Shown here in pieces: positions 42,139 through 51,504 of a DNA stretch of 64,000 nt (positions are counted from its first letter, which is position 1; every line of letters starts with the position of its first letter). The notes beneath the pieces were generated by a model. It had not been told where the DNA came from. It worked only from the letters and a program-made list of their open reading frames with translations, and made no database searches. The position numbers were made by a program, and so were the translations under genes. The DNA is from Ideonella sp. WA131b (GTDB taxonomy: Bacteria > Pseudomonadota > Gammaproteobacteria > Burkholderiales > Burkholderiaceae_C): positions 124,001 through 188,000 of the forward strand of contig JAGTJW010000001.1 of the NCBI GenBank assembly GCA_023657425.1, in the 5' to 3' direction.

Positions 42139-43517
42139 TGAGCCGTGTCAGTCAGCGGGGGATCAGCCTGATCGAGCGGATGGTCACGTTCGCGCGGCTG
42201 GCGCTGCTGCTGGGCCTGGCCGCGCCGTCGTTTTCGGAGTGGCTGCGCAACGCCCACGGCCTTTCGCTGATCGAGGTCCTGGTGGTGCTGGTGCTGCATT
42301 CCATCGGCCTGATCGGCATGGTGGGCCTGCGCGGCGGCGACCTGGTGCTGGTCTACCAGGACCGTGCCAACTGCATGGTGCAGGAGCTCGCCCCGGGGTT
42401 CTCGGGCGGGGCCGATCAGTTGCTGGCCTTCGGTGGCGTCTGCGCCGACAGCGTCATCGACGGCTTCGGGCTCGTCGACATCGGCGCAGCCGAACCCGCC
42501 TGGGTGGTGCCGCTGGGCAGCAGCGTGAACATCGGGGGCTGCTGCAACAACAACTCCGCGCTGATGGCCGGCATCGCCCACGACTCCAACACCCAGGACA
42601 TCCGCCCGGACGACCCCTCGAAGCCCCAGACCCTGGGCAAGCACCCCATCCAGACCTACTGGCTGGACGTGCTCGAGTACGGCGTCTACAAGAACAACAA
42701 CCAGTTCTACCTGGCGGCCAAGTACGGCGGCTTCCGCGTGCCCCATGTGTTCGACGCCTACGGCCGCACCACCGACATCCCCGAGGACCTCTGGACCACC
42801 ACGACCGACCTCACCCCGGGCGGTCAGAAGCGCCCCCTCAACTGCTGCACGGCCGCCCAGCCCGACCAGATGATCGCCGGCCTGACGCGGGCCTTCGAAG
42901 ACATTGCGGCTGCGCTCAAGGCCCACACCGTGAGCTTCGATCCCACCACGGGCACGCCGAGCCTGACGCTCGAGTGGAACTTCTCCACCCGGCTGGCGGC
43001 GCAGATCGCCGAGGACAGCGGCGCCGGCTGGAACACGCGCCGCCACATCGTGACCTGGATCCTCACCACGCCGGCCACGGGCGGTGCCGGCCCGGCGGGC
43101 AGCGCCGTGCCGTTGCGGCATGCCAGCCTGAGCACGGCGCAGAAGACGGCGCTGGACACGCTCTACCGCACCGGCGACGACAGTGCGGACTACCTCAACG
43201 ACCTGCGCGGTGACCGCACGCATGAGGAGAACTCCACCGCCACCGGCAGCGCCAGGATGTACCGCAACCGCAGCAACCCGGTGGGCGACATCGTCGGCTC
43301 GCGCGTCCGGCCCGTGGGCCCGCCGGCTGCGGGCGCTGCGCGTCCTCGCCACCCCCCGAGGGGGCTCGACCCGGACCGGGGGACCCGGATCCGGGTCGGG
43401 CGGGCCCCCGGGCTGCGGCGCTTCGAGGCCGCAGGGGTCAGGCCACGCCGGCGGCGTGGGCCTGCTGGTCGGCGTGGTAGCTGCTGCGCACCATCGCACC
43501 CACCGCGGCGTGGCTGA
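42132..43517 (+). pseudogene. Chimeric FimT-PilV-PilY1 open frame, probable operon remnant
   Basis: One uninterrupted frame of 461 codons contains three unrelated pieces. Residues 1-40 look like a FimT N terminus (QRGISLIERMVTFARLALLL, then APSFSEWLRN). Residues 41-68 look like a PilV N terminus (HGLSLIEVLVVLVLHSIGLI, then GMVGL). Residues 69-398 are PilY1-like (SNTQDIRPDDPSKPQT, YKNNNQFYLAAKYGGF, SLTLEWNFSTRLAAQI, SGDDSADYLNDLRGDR-type spacing, NPVGDIVGSRVRPVGPP). The PilY1 adhesin N terminus and C-terminal beta-propeller are missing, as are pilW and pilX. After about residue 398 the frame reads through GC-rich intergenic sequence. It overlaps pilE. It may still be translated and exported as a prepilin-like protein. 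Confidence 0.75.
43367..43398. terminator. GC-rich hairpin downstream of lipA
   Basis: CGACCCGGA (43367-43375) pairs with TCCGGGTCG (43390-43398), with further palindromic sequence inside. It lies about 40 bp after the lipA stop on the minus strand and after the PilY1 remnant on the plus strand. There is no T-tract. Confidence 0.3.
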
Positions 43518-44424
43518 AGCCCAGGGCGCGGGCCTCGCGCTCGAACATCGCGAAGGTGTCAGGGTGCACGTAGCGGCGCACCGGCAGGTGGTGGCCGCTG
43601 GGCGCCAGGTACTGGCCGATGGTGAGCATGTCGATGCCGTGCGCGCGCATGTCGCGCATCACGGCCAGGATCTCCTCGTCGGTCTCGCCCAGGCCCACCA
43701 TGAGGCCGCTCTTGGTGGGCACGCCGGGCACCTGCTCCTTGAACTTCTTCAGCAGGTTCAGGCTGAAGGCGTAGTCCGAGCCGGGGCGCGCCTCCTTGTA
43801 CAGGCGCGGCACGGTCTCGAGGTTGTGGTTCATCACGTCGGGCGGCGCGGCGCGCAGGATGCCGAGCGCACGGTCGTCGCGACCGCGGAAGTCGGGCACC
43901 AGGATCTCGATGCGCGTGGCCGGCGAGAGCTCGCGCGTCTTCTCGATGCAGGCCACGAAGTGCGCGGCGCCGCCGTCGCGCAGATCATCGCGGTCGACGC
44001 TGGTGATGACCACGTAACTCAGCTTCAGCGCGGCGATCGTGCGCGCCAGGTTCAGCGGCTCGTCGGCATCCAGCGGGTCGGGCCGGCCGTGGCCGACGTC
44101 GCAGAACGGGCAGCGCCGCGTGCACTTGTCGCCCATGATCATGAAGGTGGCCGTGCCCTTGCCGAAGCACTCGCCGATGTTCGGGCACGAGGCCTCTTCG
44201 CACACCGTGTGCAGCTTGTGTTCGCGCAGGATCTTCTTGATGTCGTAGAAGCGCGTGGTGGGGCTGCCGGCCTTGACGCGGATCCACTCGGGCTTCTTCA
44301 GCACCTCGCCACTGGGCACGATCTTGATCGGGATGCGCGCCGTCTTGGCTTGCGCCTTCTGCTTGGCGCTGGGGTCGTAGGCGGGCGCGGCGGTGGTGTC
44401 GGCGGGGGGCGTGGTCAGGCTCAT
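43438..44424 (-). CDS. lipA: Lipoyl synthase
   Basis: The 328-residue radical-SAM enzyme inserts two sulfurs into octanoyl groups on the E2 subunits of dehydrogenases. The auxiliary cluster uses [12 protein letters not shown] (about 75-86), the SAM cluster CTRRCPFC, and the end has the conserved RSSYHA. The ATG at 44424 gives the usual N terminus. lipB, the usual partner, is not beside it. A structured 130-bp gap separates it from the upstream sugar-acid operon. Confidence 0.97.
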   Translation of the reverse strand: MSLTTPPADTTAAPAYDPSAKQKAQAKTARIPIKIVPSGEVLKKPEWIRVKAGSPTTRFYDIKKILREHKLHTVCEEASCPNIGECFGKGTATFMIMGDKCTRRCPFCDVGHGRPDPLDADEPLNLARTIAALKLSYVVITSVDRDDLRDGGAAHFVACIEKTRELSPATRIEILVPDFRGRDDRALGILRAAPPDVMNHNLETVPRLYKEARPGSDYAFSLNLLKKFKEQVPGVPTKSGLMVGLGETDEEILAVMRDMRAHGIDMLTIGQYLAPSGHHLPVRRYVHPDTFAMFEREARALGFSHAAVGAMVRSSYHADQQAHAAGVA

Positions 44425-44480
44425 GGCTTCGGGTTTCCACGGGCTTGCGTGGGGCGCGCCAGTGTAGCGGCCGGCTACGC

Positions 44481-44512
44481 TCAAGGTGAACCGGCTTCGC
44501 CGGGCACCTTGA
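44481..44512. terminator. Perfect hairpin upstream of lipA
   Basis: TCAAGGTG pairs with CACCTTGA and an inner CCGGC/GCCGG closes on a TTC loop. The stem is symmetrical and could end transcription of the sugar-acid operon before lipA. Confidence 0.45.
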
Positions 44513-44526
44513 CCCCCTCGGGGGGC

Positions 44527-44547
44527 GGGCCGGGCGCCGCCCGGCCC
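44527..44547 (-). terminator. Strong GC hairpin after the sugar-acid operon
   Basis: Nine perfect base pairs (GGGCCGGGC/GCCCGGCCC) around a three-base loop begin 10 bp after the stop of the last SDR gene on the minus strand. No T-tract follows, as is common in GC-rich genomes. Confidence 0.4.
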
Positions 44548-44556
44548 TGGGGGCAG

Positions 44557-45309
44557 TCAGTACGTCGCCCGCCCGCCGGTGATGTCGAACACCGCGCCGG
44601 TGGAGAACGAGCAGTCCTCGCTCGACAGCCACGCCACCATCGCCGCGATCTCCTGCACCTCAAGAAGGCGGCCCATCGGGATCTTGCCGAGCATGTAGTC
44701 GATGTGCTGCTGCGTCATCTGGGCGAACATGTCGGTGCGGGCCACGGCCGGCGTCACGGCGTTGACCAGCACGCCCCGCGTGGCCAGTTCCTTGCCCAGC
44801 GACTTGGTCAGCGCGATCAGGCCCGCCTTGCTCGCGCTGTAGTGCGAGGCGTTGGGGTTGCCCTCCTTGCCCGCCACCGACGCGATGTTGACGATGCGCC
44901 CGTAGCCGGCGGCGATCATGGCCGGCACCACATGGCGGCAAGTGAGGTAGGGCGCAACCAGGTTGACCTCGACCACGCGGCGCCAGACGCCGGGGTCGAG
45001 TTCCCAGGTCGGCGCGTTGCCGCCGGTGATGCCGGCGTTGTTGACGAGGATGTCGATGCGCCCGTCGGCGGCCCGCGCGTGCGCCGTCGCCGCGGCCACG
45101 GCAGCGTCGTCGGTGAGTTCCACGACGTCGGTGCGCACCTCACCCAGCGGCGCCAGCGTGCGCGCGGCCTCGGCCAGCTGCACGGGGTCAATGTCCCACA
45201 GGCGCACGGCGGCGCCCGAGCGCAGCAGCCGCCCGGCGATGGCCAGGCCGATGCCGCGGGCACCGCCGGTGATGATGGCCTGCCGGCCCTTCAGGTCGAT
45301 CTGGTTCAT
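44557..45309 (-). CDS. Short-chain dehydrogenase/reductase
   Basis: The 250-residue SDR has the cofactor motif TGGARGIG (residues 15-22), NNAG, the catalytic Ser in NIASVAGKEG and YSASK. It resembles 3-oxoacyl-ACP reductase-like sugar or polyol dehydrogenases. It is the last gene of the minus-strand sugar-acid operon, three bases after the epimerase gene, so it probably oxidises a sugar acid or its reduced form. Confidence 0.9.
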   Translation of the reverse strand: MNQIDLKGRQAIITGGARGIGLAIAGRLLRSGAAVRLWDIDPVQLAEAARTLAPLGEVRTDVVELTDDAAVAAATAHARAADGRIDILVNNAGITGGNAPTWELDPGVWRRVVEVNLVAPYLTCRHVVPAMIAAGYGRIVNIASVAGKEGNPNASHYSASKAGLIALTKSLGKELATRGVLVNAVTPAVARTDMFAQMTQQHIDYMLGKIPMGRLLEVQEIAAMVAWLSSEDCSFSTGAVFDITGGRATY

Positions 45310-45312
45310 GGG

Positions 45313-46323
45313 CTACTCCAGGCCGCGCAGCGCCTGCGGGGCACTGCGGCGGCAGTCGTCGATGTACTGGCGGATGATGTCCTCGAACGCGGCCTCGGGC
45401 CGCAGGCCGAGCCGGGCGGCCCGCGCCCCCGAGACGGCGCGCGGCCAGTTGGCCACGATGCCGGCGATGCGCTCATCGTGCCGCGGCACGACGCGCTTGC
45501 GCACCCGCGGGCCGGCGACCGCCTCGAGCGCGTCGAGCATCTGCTGCACCGTCACGTTCAGCGCCGGCAGGTTCAGCGCCGTGCGGCCGCCGAAGGCCTC
45601 GCGGCTGGCCTCGAACACGGCGATCAGGCCCTCGACCGTGCGCTGCGGCGACGACACCGGGTGCGCGACGCCGGGGTCGACCGGCAGCACCGCCTCCTCG
45701 CCGGCCAGGGGCTCGCGGACGATGCCGCTGAAGAAGGAACTGGCAGCACCGTTGGGCCGGCCCGGGCGCACGGTGACGGTGACCAGCCGCGCCGCGCGGC
45801 CGTCGATGCAGCCCTTGCGCGTGTAGTCGGCGATCAGGTGCTCGCAGATCAGCTTCTGCGTGCCGTAGCTGGTCTGCGGTGCCGGCAGCGTGTCGTCGGC
45901 GCAGACCGCCGGCAGCGGCACCGCGGGGTCGGGGCCGAAAACGGCGATCGAGCTGGAGAACACCACCCGCGGCGGCGCGGCACCCGTGGCCGTGCGTGCG
46001 CGCAGCGCCTCGAGCAGCGCGCGCGTGCTGTCGAGGTTGGAGCGCATGCCCAGGTCGAAATCGAGCTCGCACTCGCCCGACACCGCCGAGGCCAGGTGGA
46101 ACACGCCGTCGAAGGCCTGGTGCCGCAGCGCCTCGCACTGCCCGAGCAGCGGCCCCACGAGCGCCTCGACGCGGCCGTCGGCCACGAGCTCATCGGGTGG
46201 CGGGGCCTGGTCGGCGAGCACCAGGCGCTCGATCCGACGCCCCGCGAGCGTGCCGCGGGCGAGCAGCGAGCGGGCCAGCCGGGCGCCGACGAAGCCCGCG
46301 CCGCCGGTGATGAGGATGTGCAT
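45313..46323 (-). CDS. denD: NAD-dependent epimerase/dehydratase family, D-erythronate dehydrogenase-like
   Basis: The 336-residue extended SDR begins MHILITGGAGFVGARLARSLL and has catalytic SYGTQK with the conserved KLICEHLI helix. The sequence resembles DenD, which oxidises D-erythronate to a 2-oxo acid for the four-carbon acid pathway. The other genes of that pathway (kinase OtnK, decarboxylase OtnC) are not here, so the assignment rests on similarity alone. It lies 23 bp after the GntR gene. Confidence 0.72.
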   Translation of the reverse strand: MHILITGGAGFVGARLARSLLARGTLAGRRIERLVLADQAPPPDELVADGRVEALVGPLLGQCEALRHQAFDGVFHLASAVSGECELDFDLGMRSNLDSTRALLEALRARTATGAAPPRVVFSSSIAVFGPDPAVPLPAVCADDTLPAPQTSYGTQKLICEHLIADYTRKGCIDGRAARLVTVTVRPGRPNGAASSFFSGIVREPLAGEEAVLPVDPGVAHPVSSPQRTVEGLIAVFEASREAFGGRTALNLPALNVTVQQMLDALEAVAGPRVRKRVVPRHDERIAGIVANWPRAVSGARAARLGLRPEAAFEDIIRQYIDDCRRSAPQALRGLE

Positions 46324-46346
46324 GGGTCTGTCCTGCTGCGCTGGGG

Positions 46347-47132
46347 TCAGGGCCGGGATGGCCGGGCGTCGGCGCCGCGGCCCGCACGGGCCTTGAGCCG
46401 CACGGGCGGCGCCGCCACCGACGGCAGCTGCCGGCGCGAGGCCAGCACCTGCTCGATGTCCTGCTGCGCGCTGTCGATCAGCGTCAGCGCGGCGCGCTCG
46501 GCCCGCGCCGGGTTGCGCGCGATCACGGCGTCGAGCACGGCGCGGTGCAGCGGCAGCGACTGCGCCGGTCCGTCGGGCTTGGTGGTCGAAAGCTCGAAGC
46601 TGGTGCGCAGCAGCGCGACCAGCGCCTTGCTCATCTGCACCACCATGCGGTTGTGGCAGGCCCGCAGCAGGCCCTGGTGGAACGCGAGGTCGTTCGCGAC
46701 GTAGTCGCCGCCCCGCTCGATGGCGTCGCGCATGCCGGCATAGGCCTGCTCCAGACCGACCAGGTCATCGGGGGTGGCGCGCTCCGCAGCCAGCCGCACC
46801 GCGGCGGGCTCGACCACGCGCCGCAGCTCCTGCAGGTCGCGCAGGAACTCGCGCGTCAGGCCGGCTTTGGACTGCCAGGCGATCACGTCGGGGTCGAACC
46901 AGTTCCAGCGCTCCGACGGCAGCACCCGTGTGCCGACCTTGGGCCCCGTGCTGACCATGCCCTTGGCCACCAGCGACTTGATGGCCTCGCGCACGACGGT
47001 GCGGCTGACCCCGAGCTCCTCGCCCAGCAGCGGCTCCGGCGGCAGGCTGGCACCCGGAAGATGACGGCCTGCGACGATGGCTTCGCCCAGCCGGTCGAGG
47101 CTGATTCCGAGCACGTTCTTGATCGGCGTCAT
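46347..47132 (-). CDS. GntR-family (FadR subfamily) transcriptional regulator
   Basis: The 261-residue protein has an N-terminal winged helix (LPPEPLLGEELGVSRTVVREAIKSLVAKGMV, about 30-60) and a C-terminal FadR-type FCD ligand domain (about 95-225) with metal-site residues such as DLAFHQGLLRACHN and LHRAVLDAV. A basic tail follows. FadR-type GntR proteins in such islands respond to sugar acids. Perfect family-consensus operators at 52951 and 55109 fit it as the island's regulator (inference). Confidence 0.92.
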   Translation of the reverse strand: MTPIKNVLGISLDRLGEAIVAGRHLPGASLPPEPLLGEELGVSRTVVREAIKSLVAKGMVSTGPKVGTRVLPSERWNWFDPDVIAWQSKAGLTREFLRDLQELRRVVEPAAVRLAAERATPDDLVGLEQAYAGMRDAIERGGDYVANDLAFHQGLLRACHNRMVVQMSKALVALLRTSFELSTTKPDGPAQSLPLHRAVLDAVIARNPARAERAALTLIDSAQQDIEQVLASRRQLPSVAAPPVRLKARAGRGADARPSRP

Positions 47133-47170
47133 CGCGGCGTTCCGGTGCCTTGCAGCGGCTGGGCGCGGTC

Positions 47171-47941
47171 CTACAGCGCGGCAGTCATGCCGCCGTCGAC
47201 GTAGAGCACATGGCCGTTGACGAAGGCGGCGGCGTCGCTGGCGAGGAACACCGCCACCGGCGCCAGCTCCTCGACCCGGCCCCAGCGCCCGATCGGCGCG
47301 CGCTTGGCCACCCAGGCGCTGAACTGCTCGTCGGCCACCAGCGGCGCGGTGAGCTCGGTCGCGAAGTAGCCCGGCCCGATGCCGTTGACGGTGATGCCGT
47401 GCGGCGCGAGCTCGATGGCCATCGCCTTGGTCAGCATCTTCAGCGCCCCCTTGCTGGCGGTGTAGGCCGCGGTGCCCGGCCGGCCCATCTCGCTCATCAC
47501 CGAGCAGATGTTGACGATGCGGCCGCGCCGCCGCGCCACCATGCGCCGCGCCACCGCCTGCCCGACGAGGAAGGGACCGTCGACGTTGGTGCTCATCACC
47601 GCGTTCCAGTCCTCGACGTTCAGCTCGGTGAAGGGGGCGCGGCGGGTGATGCCGGCGTTGTTGACGAGGATCTCGATCGGGCCCTGCTGCGCCTCGATGG
47701 ACGCGACGGCGGCCTCGACGGCCGCGGGGTCGGTGGCGTCGAAGGCGCTCTCGTGGACGGTGTGGCCCTCGGCGCGCAGCGCCGTCGCGGCGGCAGCCAG
47801 CCGGGCGCGGTCGCGCCCGTTGAGCACCACCGGCGCACCGGCCTGCGCCAGGCCGCGCGCCAGTGCCAGGCCGATGCCGGTGGACGAGCCGGTGACCAGC
47901 GCGAGGCGCCCGTCGAGGCGGAAGGTGCGGCTGTCGATCAC
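47171..47941 (-). CDS. SDR, gluconate 5-dehydrogenase-like
   Basis: The 256-residue SDR has TGSSTGIG, NNAG, NICSVMSEMGRPG and catalytic YTASK. The long match to the IdnO/Gno group (RTFRLDGRLALVTGSSTGIG start, GPGYFATELT region) suggests reduction of 5-keto-D-gluconate to D-gluconate. The GTG start overlaps the gluconokinase stop (GTGA). Gluconokinase upstream and an idonate dehydrogenase-like gene at 61856 make the L-idonate route coherent. Confidence 0.82.
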   Translation of the reverse strand: MIDSRTFRLDGRLALVTGSSTGIGLALARGLAQAGAPVVLNGRDRARLAAAATALRAEGHTVHESAFDATDPAAVEAAVASIEAQQGPIEILVNNAGITRRAPFTELNVEDWNAVMSTNVDGPFLVGQAVARRMVARRRGRIVNICSVMSEMGRPGTAAYTASKGALKMLTKAMAIELAPHGITVNGIGPGYFATELTAPLVADEQFSAWVAKRAPIGRWGRVEELAPVAVFLASDAAAFVNGHVLYVDGGMTAAL

Positions 47942-48468
47942 GCGGCGTGCTCCTGGAGCTGGTCGACGAGGCTCTGCACCAGCGCGTCGGGCGGCTGCCC
48001 GATGTCGACGGCGAGCGCGCTCTCGTCGGGGTGGGGCGGTTCCAGCGTCGCGAGCTGGCTGGGCAGCAGCGACGGCGGCATGTAGTGGCCAGCGCGGCCG
48101 GCCAGCCGGCGCGCAAGCAGGGTTTCGTCGCCGTGCAGCCAGACCACCCGCAGGTCGGGCGCCGCCAGCCGCAGCCGGTCGCGGTAGGCGCGCTTGAGCG
48201 CCGAGCATGCCACCACCGCGCCTTGGGCGTGGGCCGCGGCGTCGTCCAGGCGGGCGGCCACGGCATCGAGCCAGCCGCGGCGGTCGTCGTCGGTCAGCGG
48301 GATGCCGGCCGCCATGCGCGCAACGTTGTCGCGCGGGTGCAGCTCATCGCCCTCGACGTAGGGCAGGCCCAGCGCCCGGGCCAGGGCCTGGCCGACGGTG
48401 CTCTTGCCGCTGCCGCAGACACCCATCACGAGGATGCGCGCGGGTGCCAAGGGACGTTCCGGCTGCAT
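47938..48468 (-). CDS. gntK: Gluconokinase
   Basis: The 176-residue kinase of the GntK/IdnK family has P-loop GVCGSGKSTVGQALA, then EGDELHPRDNVARMAAGIPLTDDDR, a family signature, and CSALKRAYRDRLR. It phosphorylates D-gluconate to 6-phosphogluconate for the pentose phosphate or Entner-Doudoroff pathway. The start ATG at 48468 lies 25 bp after the ABC ATPase gene; an in-frame ATG at 48582 would lie within that gene. Confidence 0.95.
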   Translation of the reverse strand: MQPERPLAPARILVMGVCGSGKSTVGQALARALGLPYVEGDELHPRDNVARMAAGIPLTDDDRRGWLDAVAARLDDAAAHAQGAVVACSALKRAYRDRLRLAAPDLRVVWLHGDETLLARRLAGRAGHYMPPSLLPSQLATLEPPHPDESALAVDIGQPPDALVQSLVDQLQEHAA

Positions 48469-48493
48469 GTCACCCTGGTCGGCGGCCGGGCCG

Positions 48494-49549
<1,056 letters not shown>

Positions 49550-49561
49550 GGGTGGGGCCTC

Positions 49562-49722
49562 AGAAGCTGTGAATGAATCCGGCGCGGCCGAGCAGGCCGC
49601 CCGGCGAGCCTGGATCTAGGCGCAAAGCGCAGCCATAGCCCGAGTTATGGCGAGCATTTGCAACGACGAGCCGGGCTTGTCGGGCGGGTTGAGCGGGCGT
49701 GGCGGACTCGTTCACAGCTTCT
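49562..49722. repeat. 161-bp inverted-repeat element between permease and ATPase genes
   Basis: Terminal arms 49562-49579 and 49705-49722 are 18-bp inverted repeats with two mismatches, sharing AGAAGCTGTGAA. The interior has smaller dyads such as CCATA/TATGG. The right arm reaches the first base of the permease stop codon, and the left arm ends 12 bp before the ATPase start. It encodes nothing and looks like a short mobile or intergenic repeat inserted exactly between the two genes. Confidence 0.65.
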
Positions 49723-50570
49723 CAACTCTTCACGGCGCCGGCCGTCAGGCCGCTGACCATGTAGCGCTTGAACGCGTAGTAGATGGCCGCCGGCGGCAGC
49801 GCGTAGATGAAGCCGGTCGCCATGAGGATCTCCCAGGGCGAGTCGTCGGCGTTGAGGAAGTTGCCCAGCGCCACCGCGAGCGGGATCTCGACCTCCTTGG
49901 ACAACAGCAGGAAGCCGTAGAGATACTCGTTCCACGCCAGCAGCAGAGAGTAGGTGCCCACGGCCACCAGCGACGGCACCATCAGCGGCAGGTAGACCAG
50001 GCGGAACAGCTGCAGCGGCGTCGCGCCGTCGATGCGCGCGGCCTCGTCGAGCTCCCAGGGCAGCTTGTCGCTGGCCTGCTTCAGCACCCAGATGCAGTAG
50101 GGCGAGGCGATCGTCACCATCGCGAGGATCATCGACCAGCGGTTGTTCAGCAGGCCGTAGACCGCCATGGTCTTGTACATCGGCACCGCCAGGAAGGCCA
50201 CCGGGATGAAGTAGGTGAAGAGGGCCAGGTTGAGCACCGTGCGCCCGCCGCGCACCTTCAGGCGGCTGATCGCGAACGCGGCGCAGGTGGCCACGAACAG
50301 CGTGATCAGGCCGGTGGCCACCGCGATGAGCAGCGAGTTGCCGATCTGCACCCAGAAGTGGTTCAGGTAGAAGTGCTTCTGGTTGAGCACGATGTCGAAG
50401 TTCTGCAGCGTGGGATCCTGGGGCCACAGGCGGCCCGAGGTCGCCTTGCCCGGCGGGCTGATCGCAAACAGCAGCAGGTGGTAGACCGGGATCAGCGTCC
50501 ACAGCAGCACCGGGATGCCCACCAGCAGCAGCTGCGCCTCGCGGCTGACCTTGCGCCAGGACAGCTTCAC
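49722..50570 (-). CDS. Sugar ABC transporter permease (MalG type)
   Basis: The 282-residue protein has six hydrophobic helices and the EAA loop DEAARIDGATPLQLFRLVYLPLM that contacts the ATPase. The GTG start at 50570 overlaps the stop of the first permease (GTGA). It pairs with that permease to form the membrane channel. The last codons touch the inverted-repeat element. Confidence 0.94.
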   Translation of the reverse strand: MKLSWRKVSREAQLLLVGIPVLLWTLIPVYHLLLFAISPPGKATSGRLWPQDPTLQNFDIVLNQKHFYLNHFWVQIGNSLLIAVATGLITLFVATCAAFAISRLKVRGGRTVLNLALFTYFIPVAFLAVPMYKTMAVYGLLNNRWSMILAMVTIASPYCIWVLKQASDKLPWELDEAARIDGATPLQLFRLVYLPLMVPSLVAVGTYSLLLAWNEYLYGFLLLSKEVEIPLAVALGNFLNADDSPWEILMATGFIYALPPAAIYYAFKRYMVSGLTAGAVKS

Positions 50571-51436
50571 TTGGACAGCCTCTTCATCATCACGTAGACG
50601 AGCGGCAGCACCAGCGGCATGGCCACCACGATGCTGGCCATGGCCAGCTCGAGCTGGTCCAGCCGCAGGTAGCGGATGCCGAGGGTGGCCAGCACGTGGG
50701 TCAGATCGGCCGGCCCGCCGCCGGTGAGCAGGTAGACGCTGTTGAAGTCGCCGAGCGTCCAGATCATCGACAGGATCGTCGAGGTGAAGTACAGCGCCGC
50801 CATGGACGGCCAGGTGATGTGGCGGAACTTCTGCCAGCGTGTGGCCCCGTCGACGCTGGCCGCCTCGTACTGCTCCGACGGGATGGCCAGGCGCCCGGCG
50901 ACGAAGATCAGGGTCCAGAACGGCAGGCTCTTCCAGATGTGCATCAACATCGAGAAGCCCAGCGCCATCGTCGGGTCGTTCAGCCAGTTCGGGCCGTCCA
51001 GGCCCGTCAGCTTGAAGATGGTGGTGTTGATCACGCCCCACTCGGGGTTGAGCATGAAGCGCACCGACAGGATGGTCGGGATCGACGGCACCGCCCACGG
51101 CAGGATGAACACCAGCGCGGTCAGCTTGATCCACCAGCGGCTCTGCACGAAGAAGCCCGACAGGCCGAGTGCGATGACCATCTTCAGGTTCACCGCCACC
51201 AGCAGGAACACCACCGTGTTGACCGCCGTGCGGAAGAAGATCGGGTCTTCGAAGAGCTTGACGTAGCTCTGCGGGTTGCGGGCCAGCCACAGGCCGTAGC
51301 CCACCGGGTACACCACGAACACCACGAAGATCAGCAGGTACGGGATCACGAGGATCCGGCCCCAGAGCTGCCAGGACGTGGTGGCCTTGCGCGCCGACCC
51401 GGGCGGGCGGGCGTCGGCGGTGATGGCGGTGCTCAT
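50567..51436 (-). CDS. Sugar ABC transporter permease (MalF type)
   Basis: The 289-residue protein has six membrane helices and an EAA loop YEAASVDGATRWQKFRHITWPSM. The N terminus STAITADARPPGSARKATTS is cytoplasmic and polar. It follows the binding-protein gene by 68 bp and overlaps the second permease gene. Confidence 0.94.
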   Translation of the reverse strand: MSTAITADARPPGSARKATTSWQLWGRILVIPYLLIFVVFVVYPVGYGLWLARNPQSYVKLFEDPIFFRTAVNTVVFLLVAVNLKMVIALGLSGFFVQSRWWIKLTALVFILPWAVPSIPTILSVRFMLNPEWGVINTTIFKLTGLDGPNWLNDPTMALGFSMLMHIWKSLPFWTLIFVAGRLAIPSEQYEAASVDGATRWQKFRHITWPSMAALYFTSTILSMIWTLGDFNSVYLLTGGGPADLTHVLATLGIRYLRLDQLELAMASIVVAMPLVLPLVYVMMKRLSK

Positions 51437-51504
51437 GTGCGCGGCGGTGGGGCCGCCGCCGATCGCGGGCGCGGATCGGCGGGCGGCGATCGGTCAGCGT
51501 CGGC

